DNA of 64,000 bases, taken from NCBI GenBank assembly GCA_026018925.1, contig JAKSZU010000008.1:63573027-63637026 (forward strand), in the 5' to 3' direction. Made by a program: the position numbers and the translations under genes. The notes below the pieces were generated by a model. That model did no database searches and had not been told where the DNA came from. It worked only from the letters and a program-made list of their open reading frames with translations. The stretch is from Tupaia tana (Eukaryota > Chordata > Mammalia > Scandentia > Tupaiidae). Below, in pieces: positions 42,701 to 57,600 of this stretch (its first letter is position 1; every line of letters starts with the position of its first letter).

Positions 42701-45700
42701 TGTCTAGAATTTAAACTGGTAGGTATTAAGGAAGTACATAGTAATAATAAAATGGCCTTTTTTTTAAAAGAGATTTTTGCTATAGGGCACCTGCACTCAC
42801 TAGAAAGACAGAGGGACAGAGAGTGAGAAATCACCCACCAGGCGAGATGACCATGCCGCAATCCCTTCTCCTCCATTCTCCTCTCAGGATTTTGGGCAAG
42901 CATGCACACGTGCCTGGAGTGAGGTTTAAGCCTCCGGGTCCAAGACTTGAACTGCTGTTGACTACGTGTGAGTCCAGCGACTTAACCACTATGCCATCTG
43001 CTGGTCCCAAAATGACTTCTTAATGCTATAGTCTATTATGTTAATAAGAAGTTCCTTTTTCCTCCTGACATCTGAATTTTTTTTTTTTTCCTAATAAGCC
43101 TCCCTATGAACTGTGTTAAGAAGCTACATATCTCTTTCCACTTCCCTATACAGTGTAGCCTTTGTCTGGGTTCTATATATGTTAGCAGATTCATTACCTC
43201 TTAGACATTGTTCATACACTGCCATAAAACTGTATATATGGCCTAGCTGTGCTGGCATAAGTAGGAAGGTTCCACCGTGCAGTGGCTGAGGCCACATGGG
43301 AGGCCTAGTTTCAGTCCGCAGCCCCACCTAAACCAAGGCCAGAGGCACCTGTGGTCCTCACTAACTGGGAGGCTAAGGCAGGAGGAGCAATATGGCAAGA
43401 CGCTATCTCTCCTCTCTGCTCTTTCTCTTTTGTAAAAAAAGTATAATATTCATTATATATAATTACACAATCACTTTTACAAAATTTGGTTTTCTAGCAG
43501 AATTTGTTTTACATTAACCAAAGCTTTTCCAGGATGAAATGTAAACCTATGTCACTGGTGTCAGAGTCTTCTGAGATGTCTTAATATATGCTGCATTTTT
43601 ATTATATGCTTTTGTCCTCAGTGAAAATAGAAATGCTGAATTATAAGTGCTTTTTTTCAGAGTTGGTATATAGCACTGCATAAATTAGATGACAAAATTA
43701 AATTTATATTTTGAAATTACCACATGCCTTCAGTCAAGGCTTTAAAGTTTTGAACATGTAAATAGGTGTTGAAAGTAGAGTATAGGCTCCTGGTTTCATT
43801 AGATTTGTTTCTCATTTATACTGTGTCTATATCTGTTTTAAAAAATAAACTGAATGTATAATTATTACTATTTAAAGGTTTGGCTTTAATTTTTTTAAGT
43901 AATTATTTTATTTATTCATTCATTTATTTTTTAGTTTGACCAGAGAGAGACAGAGGGTGAGAGTGAGAGAGAGAGGAAGTGAGAAAGCAAGCCACCAGAT
44001 TCAGGACTTGAACCCTAGTCGACCATGTGGGAATGTCCAGCGCCTTAACCACCACGCCACCTGCTGGTCCCAAGGTTTGACTTTAATTTTGCATGTCGGC
44101 CCTGTAAGTGTTTTTATTTTTAATATGCATACTTTCTAATGAAAAGAGTAACAAGCATTTTTGTTATTTTCTAAATTTAAATAAGTATTACATGCTGCAT
44201 AATAATTTTGATAAATATTAATATGTTTAACTGTGCTATTTTGACTCTTTTACTTCATAGAGAAATTCCTTCCTAATCTGGATTCTACTGTCTTTGGCGA
44301 AAACTATTTTGATAGAACCTACCAGATGCTTCACATTTTGGTTAAAGGAACTACACCTGTTGAAATCCACACTGCCACAGTCATATTTGTCTCTTTCCGA
44401 TTACCTGCTGTAACAGAGGATGACTTTTATAGCTCTCATAATCTGGTTAGAAATCTTGTGTTGTTCCTAAAGATACCAAATGACAAAATCCGTATTAGCA
44501 AGATAGTAAGACGAGAGAGTCTACGGAGGAAGAGATCCATGGACCTCATCATGGAGTTAGAGATTGGGGATCCTCCTTCTCAGTTCTTCAACAATAACAC
44601 CACAGGTATGTATCATAAGCATTTGAGATAGAGGAATATAATTACCAAGTTGACATCCGTAAATAACCCTAACAGGGCTTGGTGAGGCAGGCCTCAGGAA
44701 ATCCACGAACTTCACGTCCTGAACCCTGCCAGGATCTACAGGACCTGTAGGTCCTGTAATCCCAAACTATTTTGGAATTGTGAAGAAATTTCAGCCTCTG
44801 TTTTGTTGTAGCCAATAATGAATTCAACAAGAGGATTTGACCTAGTACAAAAGACCTAGGAAGACCTACCTAAAGAAGTAACTTTATTGCTGAGAGGTGA
44901 GGATGACCAGCATTAGTCAATAAAAAGGAGAGAAAGAGAACCTTCTAGGCTAAGGAAATGTTATAATTTCCCTGTTAATTTAGTATAGGAGTTGTAGTAG
45001 GCTCATAGTATACACACAGATTATTCTCCCACTCTAAGAAATTCCTTGGTACATTTGAAGAACTGGATGAGGTCCAGCTCATGAATGTGAGGTGCCTTGA
45101 ATGGCAAGCCACTGGAAGTGGGGCTGAGCAATAGACAGGTGCTAGGTCTCAGAGAGTTTTGGAAGCCAAACACAATTCTGTGGATGTTTTCCTAAGGAGA
45201 AGGGTACACCTTTGTATTTTCCAAGCAGTGGAATGGTGAGTAAAATTTTCATAGTAAAGTCACAGATTTATCGTAATGAGGACAGATGTGCAAGAACAGA
45301 TTCTGTCTTTGTTTCCTATGCCTGATCAAATCATTTTCTACCAACCATTCCCTCTCTCTGCATCTCACTTACCATACCCTAATATGTTAGGTGTCAGAGA
45401 TAAAAAAAAAAAATCTCAATGTCCTATCAGAGATATCTCCACTGGTTTCTGTCATTTCCTCAGGATGACTCAGTGTGGACATCTGGGTAAATGCTCAGCC
45501 CTTCAGATTTTCTTCCTCTCTCTATGCTCCATCCAATTGGTGTCCGAATACCAAGGAGTACCCTGACCCATTTTGTCTTTATGCTCTCTGCTACAGGGTG
45601 GGTAGTCCCTGCTCTGTCTGCATGGTCATCTCTCGAGGTACCATTGACCTTTCCTGGCTTTCTGCCATGCAATAGCATCCTCTCCCCATCTGCTCCTAAC

Positions 45701-48123
45701 TCTAAACCATGCTGTTGTCTTCAGTGGCTGAGCATAAGTACTCTCACCCAGGCACACTTCTCTCCAAGAATAGAGATCTATATTTTTGTCCAAGGGAGGT
45801 TTACCATCTAGCTAATGGAGCTTAAGCTTGAAGGCCCTTCACTTATTCAAGTCCTGGGAGAGGTTTTCGTGTTTAAGTCCCTGGAGAGGACCTAGTAATG
45901 TGGTTAAATCATTGAATACCACTATAAGAGTAACAAAAGTTTTGTTTTTCGGCAAGCTTTTTCTTAAAGAGTCTCCTAAATTTAAACTTAATTGGGATCT
46001 TCTATATCTCCATTCCCTATCTATGTTGTTAACTCCCAGGCTCTGTGTAAACCTGGGTGCTGGGTGATGTTCTCGCTGTCTGCCACTAGGAGTCACCACT
46101 CATTTCCCCACGAAGTTCACTTCTGAACGTTGGCACTATGCATCCATTTTATCCTCACTCCAAAATTATACCAGTTAGACAGGCAGAAGTTTCTTCCTTT
46201 GTGGGGATAAACAGATATAGTGATTTGTGAGAGTGGAGGGGAGTGCTTATAAACTCTCTTTGTTGAAAGACCATAGGAAGCATAGGCTACCAGATCTCCC
46301 ATCATGTTCTTTGCTCAGAGTCACAATTCCTTCGTCAGTCCTGCACATGCTTGGATTTCCAGAGTCAGGACTTCGGACTCCACATGACTTACCCTGTTAA
46401 ATTAGTATAGGAGTTGTAGTGGGCCCATAATATACACACAGATTACTCTCCCACTCTGAGACATTCCTATTAAGCTCTTACATATAGCGGGGTCCAAATT
46501 TTACCACACTGGCCACTACGTATCAAAAGAAACTATAATTTATTTCTTATATGTGATCTAAATTTCCTCATGCATGAGACCCCCCATCCCCATCTCTTAG
46601 AGAAGTTGTGGCCTGTTAGTCCTATATATCCAGATAGGTATAAGAGGGACTAAGAACGTGGAGTATAGGGACAAGTTAATAGCATGTTTTCCAGACACAC
46701 ACTGGGAGAAAGTTTTATATCTTAAGAAAAGACCTACAAATTGACAGGGAGAGATATCACAGCAAAATACTGGGAAGTGGCAAAAAAAATTGTGCATGTA
46801 GTCATACTCCTTTGTCCCACTTGCCTTCACATAATATTGGAATAACCAGAAGTTTCCCATGCACACTAAGAGTTATTTAAGTATTAAGGGACTTCTGGGC
46901 AGGCAAAGTCCTATGGTTAGGAGTAAGGCCTTCAAGTTATGGTCTTCAGGCTCTAGGTGGCAATCAGCAGAAATGAATGCCTTCACATGACAGACTGTCA
47001 AGAGAAACTGTTAACAGTGCATCAGACTTGCCACTGTGTCAAAAACCAGTCCAGACAAAGTATTAGAGGTTGCATATGGATGTGAAACACCTTTGTACTG
47101 CCAGCATTAGATCACATGAACCTTCATGCTTGGGAAGCCTTGAAGACTATCCCAAATGGAGTTGGGGGAGAATATCTAAAAGACCGAACATTTATTAAAA
47201 AGGAGTGTGAGTCATCTAAAGAGACATTTTAAACTGACAGGGACTAAAATTCCTTAAGACTGAGTTTGAAAGTGTCATGTGAGACTAGGACATTGCCTGC
47301 TTTCTGAGCAGACTTATCTTCATGATTTTGCCTAAATGAAAGAAACTCAATGATCTGCGTTCTTAAGGCATGACTCTCAGTGGAAGGTGCATGATACCTG
47401 GAACAAGGTCATTAATTAGGCTTGGAGTACACCAAAACCTATCCCAGTTGCAGTTGTCTTTTTGGTTTTGGGAGTACAATGCTTTATTTATTTATTTATT
47501 ATTGATAGTCATGTGTATTTATGACATACAATATGATGCTTGAGGTATATATGAAGGGGACTTCAAAAAGGTTGTAGAAAATGGGATTGAAGTATGAGTT
47601 CATTTTAATGCAACAAATTTTGAAATCCAGGCATAGTTTTTTATAATATGCATTTTCTTTTAACATTTTGAAGCCCTCCCCTTTGTATACATTGGGGACT
47701 GACTAAATCTAGCTAATTAACACATGCGTCACCTCACAGTTACTATTTTTGTTGTAATTGTACTTAACATCTACTCTCTTAGCATTTTTCAGGAATACAG
47801 TCCAGTGTTATTAACTATATGGTACAACAAGTCTCTCCAACTTATTCTTCCTGTTTGTTGTAATTTGAAATTTTGTACCCTTTGATCAGCAGCACCCACC
47901 ATGTCCCCACCCCCAATCCCTGATAACCACTGAGTTACTCTCTATTTCTGTAAATTCAAGTCTTTTAGATTCCACATGCATATAAATAAGATTATTGGTA
48001 TTTGTCTTTTTGTACCTGGCTTATTTCTCCTAACATTAATGTTCTTCAGGCTCATCCATGTTATCATAAATGGCAGAGTTTTCTTTTTCCTATACACAGA
48101 GTATTCCATTGAGAGAGAGAGAA

Positions 48124-48162
<39 letters not shown>

Positions 48163-51100
48163 AGATCACGTTTTCCTGAACCATTCATCTGTTGATGAGC
48201 ATTTATATTGATTCCATATCTTGGCTATTGTGAATAATGCTGCAATGAACATGGAAATGTAGGTATCTCTTTTATATATTGATTTCATTTTCTTTATACC
48301 AGTAGCATAAAAAGGAAAAAAATCCCAGTAGTGGGATTTCTAGATCATATGATATTCCTATTTTTAATAATTTGTAAACTTCTATACTATTTTCTTAATG
48401 GCTGTACTAATATACATTCTCAACAGTGTACCAGGGTTTCCTTTTCTCCACATCCTTAGCAATACTTTTTTTCTTAGATAATAGCTATTTTAACAGATAT
48501 GAGGTGGTATATAATTGTGGTTTTAATTTGCATTTCCTTGATGATTAGTGATGTTATCATTTTTTTCCACCCACTTGTTGGCAATTTGCACTTCTTTTGA
48601 GAAATGTCTGTTTAGATCACTGGCTATTTTTGAACCAGGTTATTTGTTTTCTTGCTATTGAATCATTTAAGTCCTTTATATATTCTGGATATTAACCCTT
48701 TATCAGATGTATAGTTTGCAAGTATTTTTCACGTTCTGTGGGTTGTCTCTTCAGTCTGTCAATTATTTTCCTTTGCTGTGCAGAAGTTTTTTTAGTTTAT
48801 TGTGATCCCATTTATCTGCTTTTGCTTTTTTGAAGGTTTTTATTTTTAACCTGTGTTTTTGGTGTCACACCAGAAAAATCCTATTCCCTAGACCAGTGTT
48901 GTGGAGCATTTTTCTCTCTGTCTTCTACTAAGTTTTTGCCATAGGGTGGGCGCTACCATGCCCCTCTGTCTTCTACTAGGCATTTCACAATTCAGGGTTT
49001 TACATTTAAATTTTTTAATCTATTTTGAGTTAGTTTTCTTTTTTCTCTCTTTTCTTTTTATTTTATTTCTTGCTATAGCGCACATGTGCTCACTGGAGAG
49101 AAACAAAGAGAGAAAGTGAGAAATCACCCCCAAAGGAGGATGACCACGTTGCAGTCTCTTCTCCATTCTCTTCTCAGAATTTTGGGCATGCATGCACACA
49201 CGGCTGGTATGATTTTCAAGCCACTGGGTCCAGTACTTGAAATGCACAGTTGACCATGTGGGACACAGCCACCTTAATGTCCACACCACCTGCTGGCCTG
49301 AGCTGATTTTCTATATGGTATGAGATAAGGTGATAGTGCTTCATTTCTAAACAAAGAATGATACAGCCAAGTATTAAGAGTCATATATTTGGGAACCAGC
49401 AGTTAGCATAATGGCTATGTCACTGGACTCCCATGTAGTCGACTGCGGTTCGCGTCCCGGATCCGGTGGCTTAAAACTCACGCCGGGCGCGTGTGCGTGC
49501 GTGCCCAAGATCCCGAGAGGAGAATGGAGGAGAAGGGATTGCGGCGTGACCATCCCCCCTGGGGGGTGATTTCTCGCTTTCTGTCTCTCTGTCTCTCTCT
49601 GTCTGGCGAGCACACATGCCCTATAGAGAAAAAAAACCTCTCCAAAAAAAAAAAAAGAGTCATATACTTTACCTCTATTCTTTCATTCATTTTTCTTCTG
49701 TTAGTTTACCTTTATTTTTATTTAATTTTATCTTAAAACACATTCTACTGAGTTCTTCATTTTCCTAACCTTGTTAATATAGTTTTATCATGTTTAGCTC
49801 AAGTACATTGATAAAGCCTTAAAATTCTGTAACATGATTGAGCAAAACAAAACTAAAACTAAAAACTCACATGTTCTCACAATTCTATATTTTTATAATC
49901 CAAATGTCCTAATACTATTTTTCTATAGGTCAGATGCAATTGTCTGAACTTCAGGAAATTGCTGATTCTCTTGGACAAGCTGTAATTTTAGGAAAAACCA
50001 GTAGTATATTTGGATTTAATATTTCTTCTATGTCTATAACCAATCCTATCCCCAGCACAAGTGATGCTGACTGGATTAAGGTAAGAAAATGTAACTAGGA
50101 AAAAAAATGCATTTTAGCTATTTACAATACTGTTGCTTATTTCTTATTTCGACTGTCTTTATCTATTTAAAGAGAGTTATTTGGCAGGCATATCTTTCTA
50201 GTTTACTCTTAGCTACTTTTTATTTATTTTTTTCCGTGAATGAGAGAGATGGGGGGGAGAATGCAACAGTCCTGATGTTCTGATTCATTCCCAGTCTTCA
50301 GCCAGCCACAGATCATGTGTACTCAGGAAGGTCTCCAGATTTGAACTAGGAATCTTCCTATGTAGTATTGCCTCACAGAGCATTGTGTTTTACTGCTTCA
50401 CTACCATTTGATCCCTGTTCTTGGCTATATTTCATGGTATATCTTCTAAAAATTGTATATTGGTTCCAAATGTGTTTTGCTTTGAATATTTATAACAATA
50501 TTTAATAAATTTGATTGAGAAGTATTGCAATAATATTAATTTACATATTAAACATTTTAATAAACAATGAATATATTACACTTAGCCTAGCTAAAATGAG
50601 TTTGCTGCTAAATGCACTTTATCATGCAAAAAATACCTCATTATTCATGTTCATTCACAGGTGACTGCCCAGCCAGTGCAAAGGTCTGCATTTCCTGTTC
50701 ATCATGTGGCCTTAGTGTCCTCGCTTTCAGTGGTCACTCAGCCAATGGCAACACAATCAGGACAGCCATTTTCTCAGCAGCCTTCAGTAAAGGCAGTGGA
50801 TTCTGATGTAAGTCATAAAACAAACTTTTACTTAAGTTTAGGAATTAAGCCATAAAATTCAGAAAGTGAGCCAATTTTACTACTTCTAGTATGCTGGCAG
50901 CCTGAGGATTGCAGTGTCTCCTAGAAATTAGACTAACATCTATGGATTCCATAATTTACTGTTTTAAAATATTTCTTTTAAATGAACTTGCTCTTCTGTC
51001 TGTATTTATGAACTTTTTGTATACAGTAAAAAGCTTCTGCAGATTGTTTTGAAAATTTTGTAATATAGAATTTTGTAAAATACAGTTTTGTATACATTCA

Positions 51101-51289
51101 AAAAAGAAAAAGTTTGGAACAAGTTATGGCATAGTGGTTAGCCCAGCTGGATTCCCACATGGCAGACTGCGCAGTTTGAGTCTTGGACCTGGTAGCCTGA
51201 GAAACACATTGGGCACATGTGTGTGCCCAAAACCTCAAAAGGAGAAATAGAGGAGAGACCATCCCCATGGAGGAGTGCTTTCTCACTTT

Positions 51290-51339
<50 letters not shown>

Positions 51340-51587
51340 CAAGCACATGTGTCCTCTGGAAAATTAAAACAAATGAACAAACAAAAAAACAGCACAGACA
51401 CTGTTCTCATGAATGGTTAAGGGAGGTGGATCCCACATGGCCAACCACAGTTCAAATCCTGGCCCCAGTGGCTTGAAAATCACACTAGGTACATGTGCAT
51501 GCATTACCAAGACCTCAACAGGATGGAGAAATGGAAGAGAAGGGATTGTGATGTGACCATGCCCCATTGGAGAGTACTTGCTCCTTC

Positions 51588-51626
<39 letters not shown>

Positions 51627-54600
51627 CTTTCTGGTGAGCACACACACCTCTGGGGAGGGAGGAAAAATGGGATCGGGGCAATTGCTATAATTTTCTGCTA
51701 TTATTTTTATTTAGGGTAATTGTATATCAGTTGGGATTACTTCACTGACTTTGAAGGCCTTACTAAAGGATTCTAGTAACAACCAAATCAGTGGTCTTAG
51801 TGGAAATACAACAATTCCATTTGACAGTTGTTGGGCCAACTATACAGACCTTATTCCTCTTAGAACAGGTGAGTATACTATTTTGAATCTTCAAATATAT
51901 ACTTATAAATAGGGAGAATTGTGATTTTCTTTTTAATTAACAAAACATTCTATAGTACCTTGGACAACAAAGTATAGAAATCAGAAAGTGATACTGTGTC
52001 TTATTTTAGAAAATACTTAGTGTAGCTTACAAAAAAATATTCAATATGGAAAACAAAAATTAAAACAAGCAATTAAAGAAATGAATGCAGATACTTTGAG
52101 AATGTTCACCAAAATTATATCATAATTTATATTTTTATCCATTTGGGTGTTTTCCTAAATTTTCTCACAAAATATGTCTTACATTTATATTAAGAAAAAA
52201 TAATATATAGATTTCCAAATTCAAGGGAAAAAATAAAGTAAGCTCTTATAATTTGAATGTCCCATGTAGCAGTTCACAGTTGGACTAGAAAGTTGGCTGT
52301 AGTCTTTCTGTAAACTAGTGCAAAGGAGAAAACACGAACATTATCATGATTCTCAGTACCCATCAGATTCACCAGTAACTTGGCATGAAGAAGTATAGCC
52401 TGCTCTGATGACAGAACAAATGTCTCCTATGAACTCTTATGAAATATACCCAATGAATCTGTGCTAATTGGTAATTTTAGCACTGATACAGTAAATACAG
52501 CCAGAATTTTCACAGTGTTGCTTCTTATATCCATATGGGTTAATCGCATAGCTCCAACTGGGAAAAAGTCACTTTACTAGAGGCCAAAACCCAGACCTTT
52601 ATTGGTGATAGATTGTAGAGTATCTAAAGGAATGAAATGGATAAACAGCTTATACGATAGGTCTTCAATATGGAAGGGGCCAGCATTTGGTGTGGTGTTT
52701 AAGGTGCTAGACTGCTATTTGAATTCCAGGCCCAGTGGCTTGAAAATCACACCAAGGGAGTGTGCATGCTTGCCCAAAATCCTGAGAGGAAAGTTAAGGA
52801 GAGAGAACTGAAGCATAGCCATCCCCACTGGAGGGGTGGATTTCTCACTTTCTCTCTCTCTGTCTCTATCTCTTTTTCTCTGGCACATGCACATGCCCTA
52901 TGGGGGAAAAAATCCTTTAAAAAAAAGTTCATGGAAAATGTATATTATGGAAAAACTATGCATGAATTTAAAAAGAAATTTTGCATCCAAATAAACTAGT
53001 ACTTTAATTTCACTTTTCCATGAAATTGTTGAAGTTGCCTTGTAATTGAAACAGACCTCCACTACTTTATTTACTCCAGTCCATGGCCCATTTAAGATCT
53101 TTAGGGAACTTAACTTCTGAGGAGGTTAAGTAGTGGCTCTTCCTATTCTTACTACTGCTCTCTCATCTCAAACAGATTCATACACATATATGTGCATGTA
53201 CTCGTGTGTCAAAAGTAACTGTGAAAAGTAAAATAAGTAAAAGAAATTCCAACAATAGTCTGATTTTTAAAAAAATAAGTAAATATTAAAAGCTGAAATA
53301 ACTCCAAAAGATATATTTCCTTATTTTCTGTTTCTCCATGCTTTGATGATGCCTAAACCAAATATGCTCAATCTGCTTCATGGGCAGCCATATTCCAACC
53401 TGATAGGCCTCAAATGACAATGAGCTCAACATTGTGTCTTGGACAAGTACCTACTGTTTCCTATTGCTTGCTGGCTAAGGACAGAAATAAGTTCTTTTAA
53501 CAGTTAGCTGAAATTGTGGTGGGACTGGAACACTTTTATGGGAAATGAGGCACTTGACACGAATCTCGCCTGCAGAGCAGGGTCTCTTACCTTCCCATGA
53601 AGGTGCAGCCAGTAAGTACCCGGTGACAGAGACCCAGACACCCAGCCTTGTGACCAAGGTCTTTCGTCAAACTACCACTTCCCAATAGGAATGTTCCAAA
53701 GTAACCAGGATCACTGGAGTGCTAAAATAGTGAAATAAGCTTTGGCATTTTTATTTTGGTAACAGAATAATTAAAGCACTTTTCTTTTATATAGTAAATT
53801 TTCTTTCAGAACTCATAGCTTCCCTTGGAGTATCAATCTGACTTGCTACAGAGAAGAGCAATTGCTTCTCATTTGTATGTTTCCTTCCCTTTCCCCTTCC
53901 TCTCTTGATATAGTTCGCCCTACCCCCACCATTTCTCACACTCTCTCTTTCCTTTGTCAAATGTGGGGTTTCAGTTCCCTGGTTATGTATAATAAGGAAA
54001 GTCAAGTATAATTGTCCCTTCATTATTTTTAGATCAGTTAGCCAGTTTGTAAATGAACCACAATACAATTATATTAACAAAGCATATAAAAGAAAATTAA
54101 TGAAACATCTTTCTTTTGACTCTTTCTATTAGTAAGTACTTCCCCATATCACTGCCCCAAAGGAAATCCCCTTGCTGATCAGGCCGCAGGCCATCAGCAC
54201 AGCCTCCCCTCCTCTACATACAGCTCCTTAAAGAGCAAAGCAGAGCCACCTACTAGAGGAGATATGGGTTGTGGTTTCTAACACAGAAAATAGGGATGTG
54301 AGTACTGAGTGAGAAAAGAGTGAGAGAAGGAACTAAAGAGTAGAGACGGCAGCTTTGGCCAGCTAAGACAAAGATGGCAACATGAATGGATGTTTGGGAC
54401 ATGTGCGTTTAGCAGCAGAGGTAATATTTTGTGTTTGTTTCCATTTTTATTGTTACATAATAAACCAGCTCAAATCTAATGGCTTAAAACAGTAACCATT
54501 TCACTAGCTCACAGTTGTGTGGGTCAAGAATTTGGGCAGGAATGGTTCATCTCTTATCCATATCAGGGCTTCAGCTGAGAATTTCTAATAGCTGGGGCTG

Positions 54601-57600
54601 CCTGGCATGGCTGGATTGGGATCATGGCACTAAGATTTTGATTCTGGATTTTGACTGGGTCCCTCAGTTCTCCTACATGTAGCCTCTTATGAGGTTCATA
54701 AATCTGTAAAAGGGAAAAAAAGCCAAACAAACATACATAAAACGTCCTGAATGTTTTTAAGTTTTTTTTTTTTTTTAATTTCTTGGGGGGCGGGAGGGGA
54801 GACAGACATCTCCAGTAGAGTCTTCATGCCGTGATCCACCTCCAGCCTCAGCTAGCCCAGATCATTTATGCACATGCACATGTGTGGTATACATAGAGGT
54901 GTCCTGGTATGCAAACTTGGGACATTCCCATGTGGGCTCATTACATTACTGTTGTGTCATTGTCCTCCCAGAAACCACCCCCTTGGCCCATGCCCAATCC
55001 TTTACTAATCCAACACATTGAAAAAAAAAAAGAAAAAAAAAAAAAAAACACAAAACACACTGATCATGAAAATTCAAGTGTGTTTAAACTGAAAAAAGAA
55101 ATAGTTAAGTACACCATTGTCATGAATTGTCAGTGGCAGAAAACTCTATAGAATAATGCCTGTACATTTAAAGTTAGAGAATGAATTGTTATTATTTATA
55201 AAAGCATAAATATTATCAAGATCTAATTATATTCTCTCCTGGGTCAAAAGGAAAAAGAGAAAAAGTAAAATCAATGACTCTTTAAAAAGAGATCATAAAA
55301 CAAAAGCAAAAACTTACAAGGTTGTGTAAGTATGACAAACCCTGCCCTGTCTGGGTTTATTATTTTAGCATTAAGGTATGTTCATAATAGCAATAGTGCC
55401 ATAGAAATTATGCCAAGAAAAAATATATTGACTACATCATATTCAAAACAGTGGGAAAACTCAACATGAGGTTAAAAAAATATTTGGTTAAGCTCTTTAT
55501 CTTTATACTTTAGATGTATGTCAATGTTTCTCCAAGATATCTACCTAAGATAAAAAGGAAGAAAGGATTAAAAACTTGCTATAGAAAAATAGCATCTGAC
55601 TTAAAACAAATGAGGATGGTGGTTAAAAACTATTGAATTTGAGTGAGGGCATATGGATGTTTGTACTAATTTTCACTATTCTGTAGTTGGAAATTTTTCA
55701 AAATAAAAAATTCAGTATCCATCGCCATGTCTCCCAGCTGAGGCTGAGGCTTCTCCACTCCATGGTCAGGTATGAAGGGTGTAGGGATAAAACAGATTCA
55801 ATACCTTCCTCTCCCTTTTTTATTGCCCCTCATTTCAGTCAACCTCTTTCTAGTCCTGGGTGCTGGGAAGGAATCCTAAGAAGCAAGTATTATTGCTGCA
55901 GAAAGAAAATCTACTCAGCTTCCCCTGCCCATGCTAGTGACAAAAAGATCTGACTCTGAGACCCTTTCTTCACTTGTTCATACTTAGTCTAATCCACTGG
56001 ACTCATCTTCCCAAAGTACTTCTTTAGAAATTAGACAGTATTTTTTTTTTTTTTTTTTTTTTAGAGAGAGAGATTTTTGCTATAGGGCATCTGCGCTTGC
56101 CATAGAGACAGAGACAGAGAGACAGAAAGTGAGAAATTAACCCCCTTCCAGGAGGATGGCCATGCTGCAATCCCTTCTCCTCCATTCTCCTCTCAGGATT
56201 TTGGACATGCATGCACATATGCCCACCATGAGTTTTAAGTCACTGGTCCAGGACTCAAACCACAGTTGACCTTGTGGGAGTCCAGCTATGTAACCATTAC
56301 ACCATCTGCTGGTCCCCTATACAGTATTTTTAAGTGAATGAAAACCAAATTGAAACCATATGGAAAAAAGAAAATAAAAGAAAGTCAAAAAGGAGATTAA
56401 TAAGACACAGAGGTCCTTATGGGCTAAAATGTTTACAGATGATTGCAAATGTCACTCATTAGCAACGTGTGATAGTGTGAATAATATAAAATATATAAAA
56501 TTTGGAGAGGAAGGAAACAGGCATTTGAGACTATAATGCTTTTTTTTTTTTCCCTAGGAAAAAATTTTAAGATTGAATTTATACTGGATAATGTTGTTCG
56601 GGCAGAATCCAGAACTTTCAGCCTGCCAGTACAGTCTGTCTCTAGCAGCAGCAGCGGTAGCAGCAGTGGCAGCAGTAGCAGCAGCAGCAACAAAGCACCA
56701 ACTGTGAGGGCCTCTACCCAGACAGTGACTCTAGTAATTAGCTGTCTTATAGGAAGAATGTTGCTCCTGGAAATATGTATGACTGCAGTTTTTATTTTGA
56801 ATGCAGCCATAGGTAAGTGCAGTTCATTTTGTATGTATGTGTTTCCATATACTGATGTACCAGTAACTGTGTACTAAATAAAGGCTGTGCTCACAGCATT
56901 TGTTCATGGCATCACTAGGGACATAAAGAGAATGTCATAGCCTCCGTGGCAGAGATAAGACTACCCTACAGAGAATGGCCTTCATATTACCTGTTGGTAT
57001 ATAAGGGTTGGGGTAATGAGAAGTACAGGTAATACCGGAACTCTTTTTCAGTTGCAAAGAGCAGATGTTCAATTTGAACTGGGGTAAGCAGTAGTAAAGT
57101 GATTATTTAAGTGAGAAGTCCAGAAGTAGCCTAGTTTCTACCACAGCTAGATCTAAGGACTCAAATGATGCCATCTGAAACTTCTCTCTATCCATCTCTT
57201 GGCTCTTGTCTCCCTGGTGGTAGCTTCACTTCCAGGAAAACTTCTCACCTCCCCACTCTACATGGCAAAGGTACCTACCAATGCCTTCATGTTTACATCC
57301 TACCAGTCTAGCAGCCAATGCAGAAGTCTTTTCCAACAGTCCGCGAAAGTCCCAAAGCTATGTTGTTAACCTAGCCTGGCTCACACACATTCTTTGTCAG
57401 TCCCCCTGGTCACAGTGTTTTAATGGGCTTGGCTCAGGTCCCATGGGGTAAGGTGCAGAGACTATTGGAGATGGGGTTTCACTTAGGAAAATCAAGATGC
57501 TAATACCAGGCAGACAGAGCTAGTCAGTATTGGGGAGATTAATAGGACATAGAGGTCCCTATAGGCTAAAATGTTTACAGATGATTGCAAATGTCACTCA

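Larger units (their letters stand above)
44606..47550. other. Intron between exons 17 and 18, old unassigned sequence
   Basis: It carries the 77-base direct repeat pair and LTR-like text but no young SINE. Short open frames here have no family resemblance that I can see. Confidence 0.4.
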
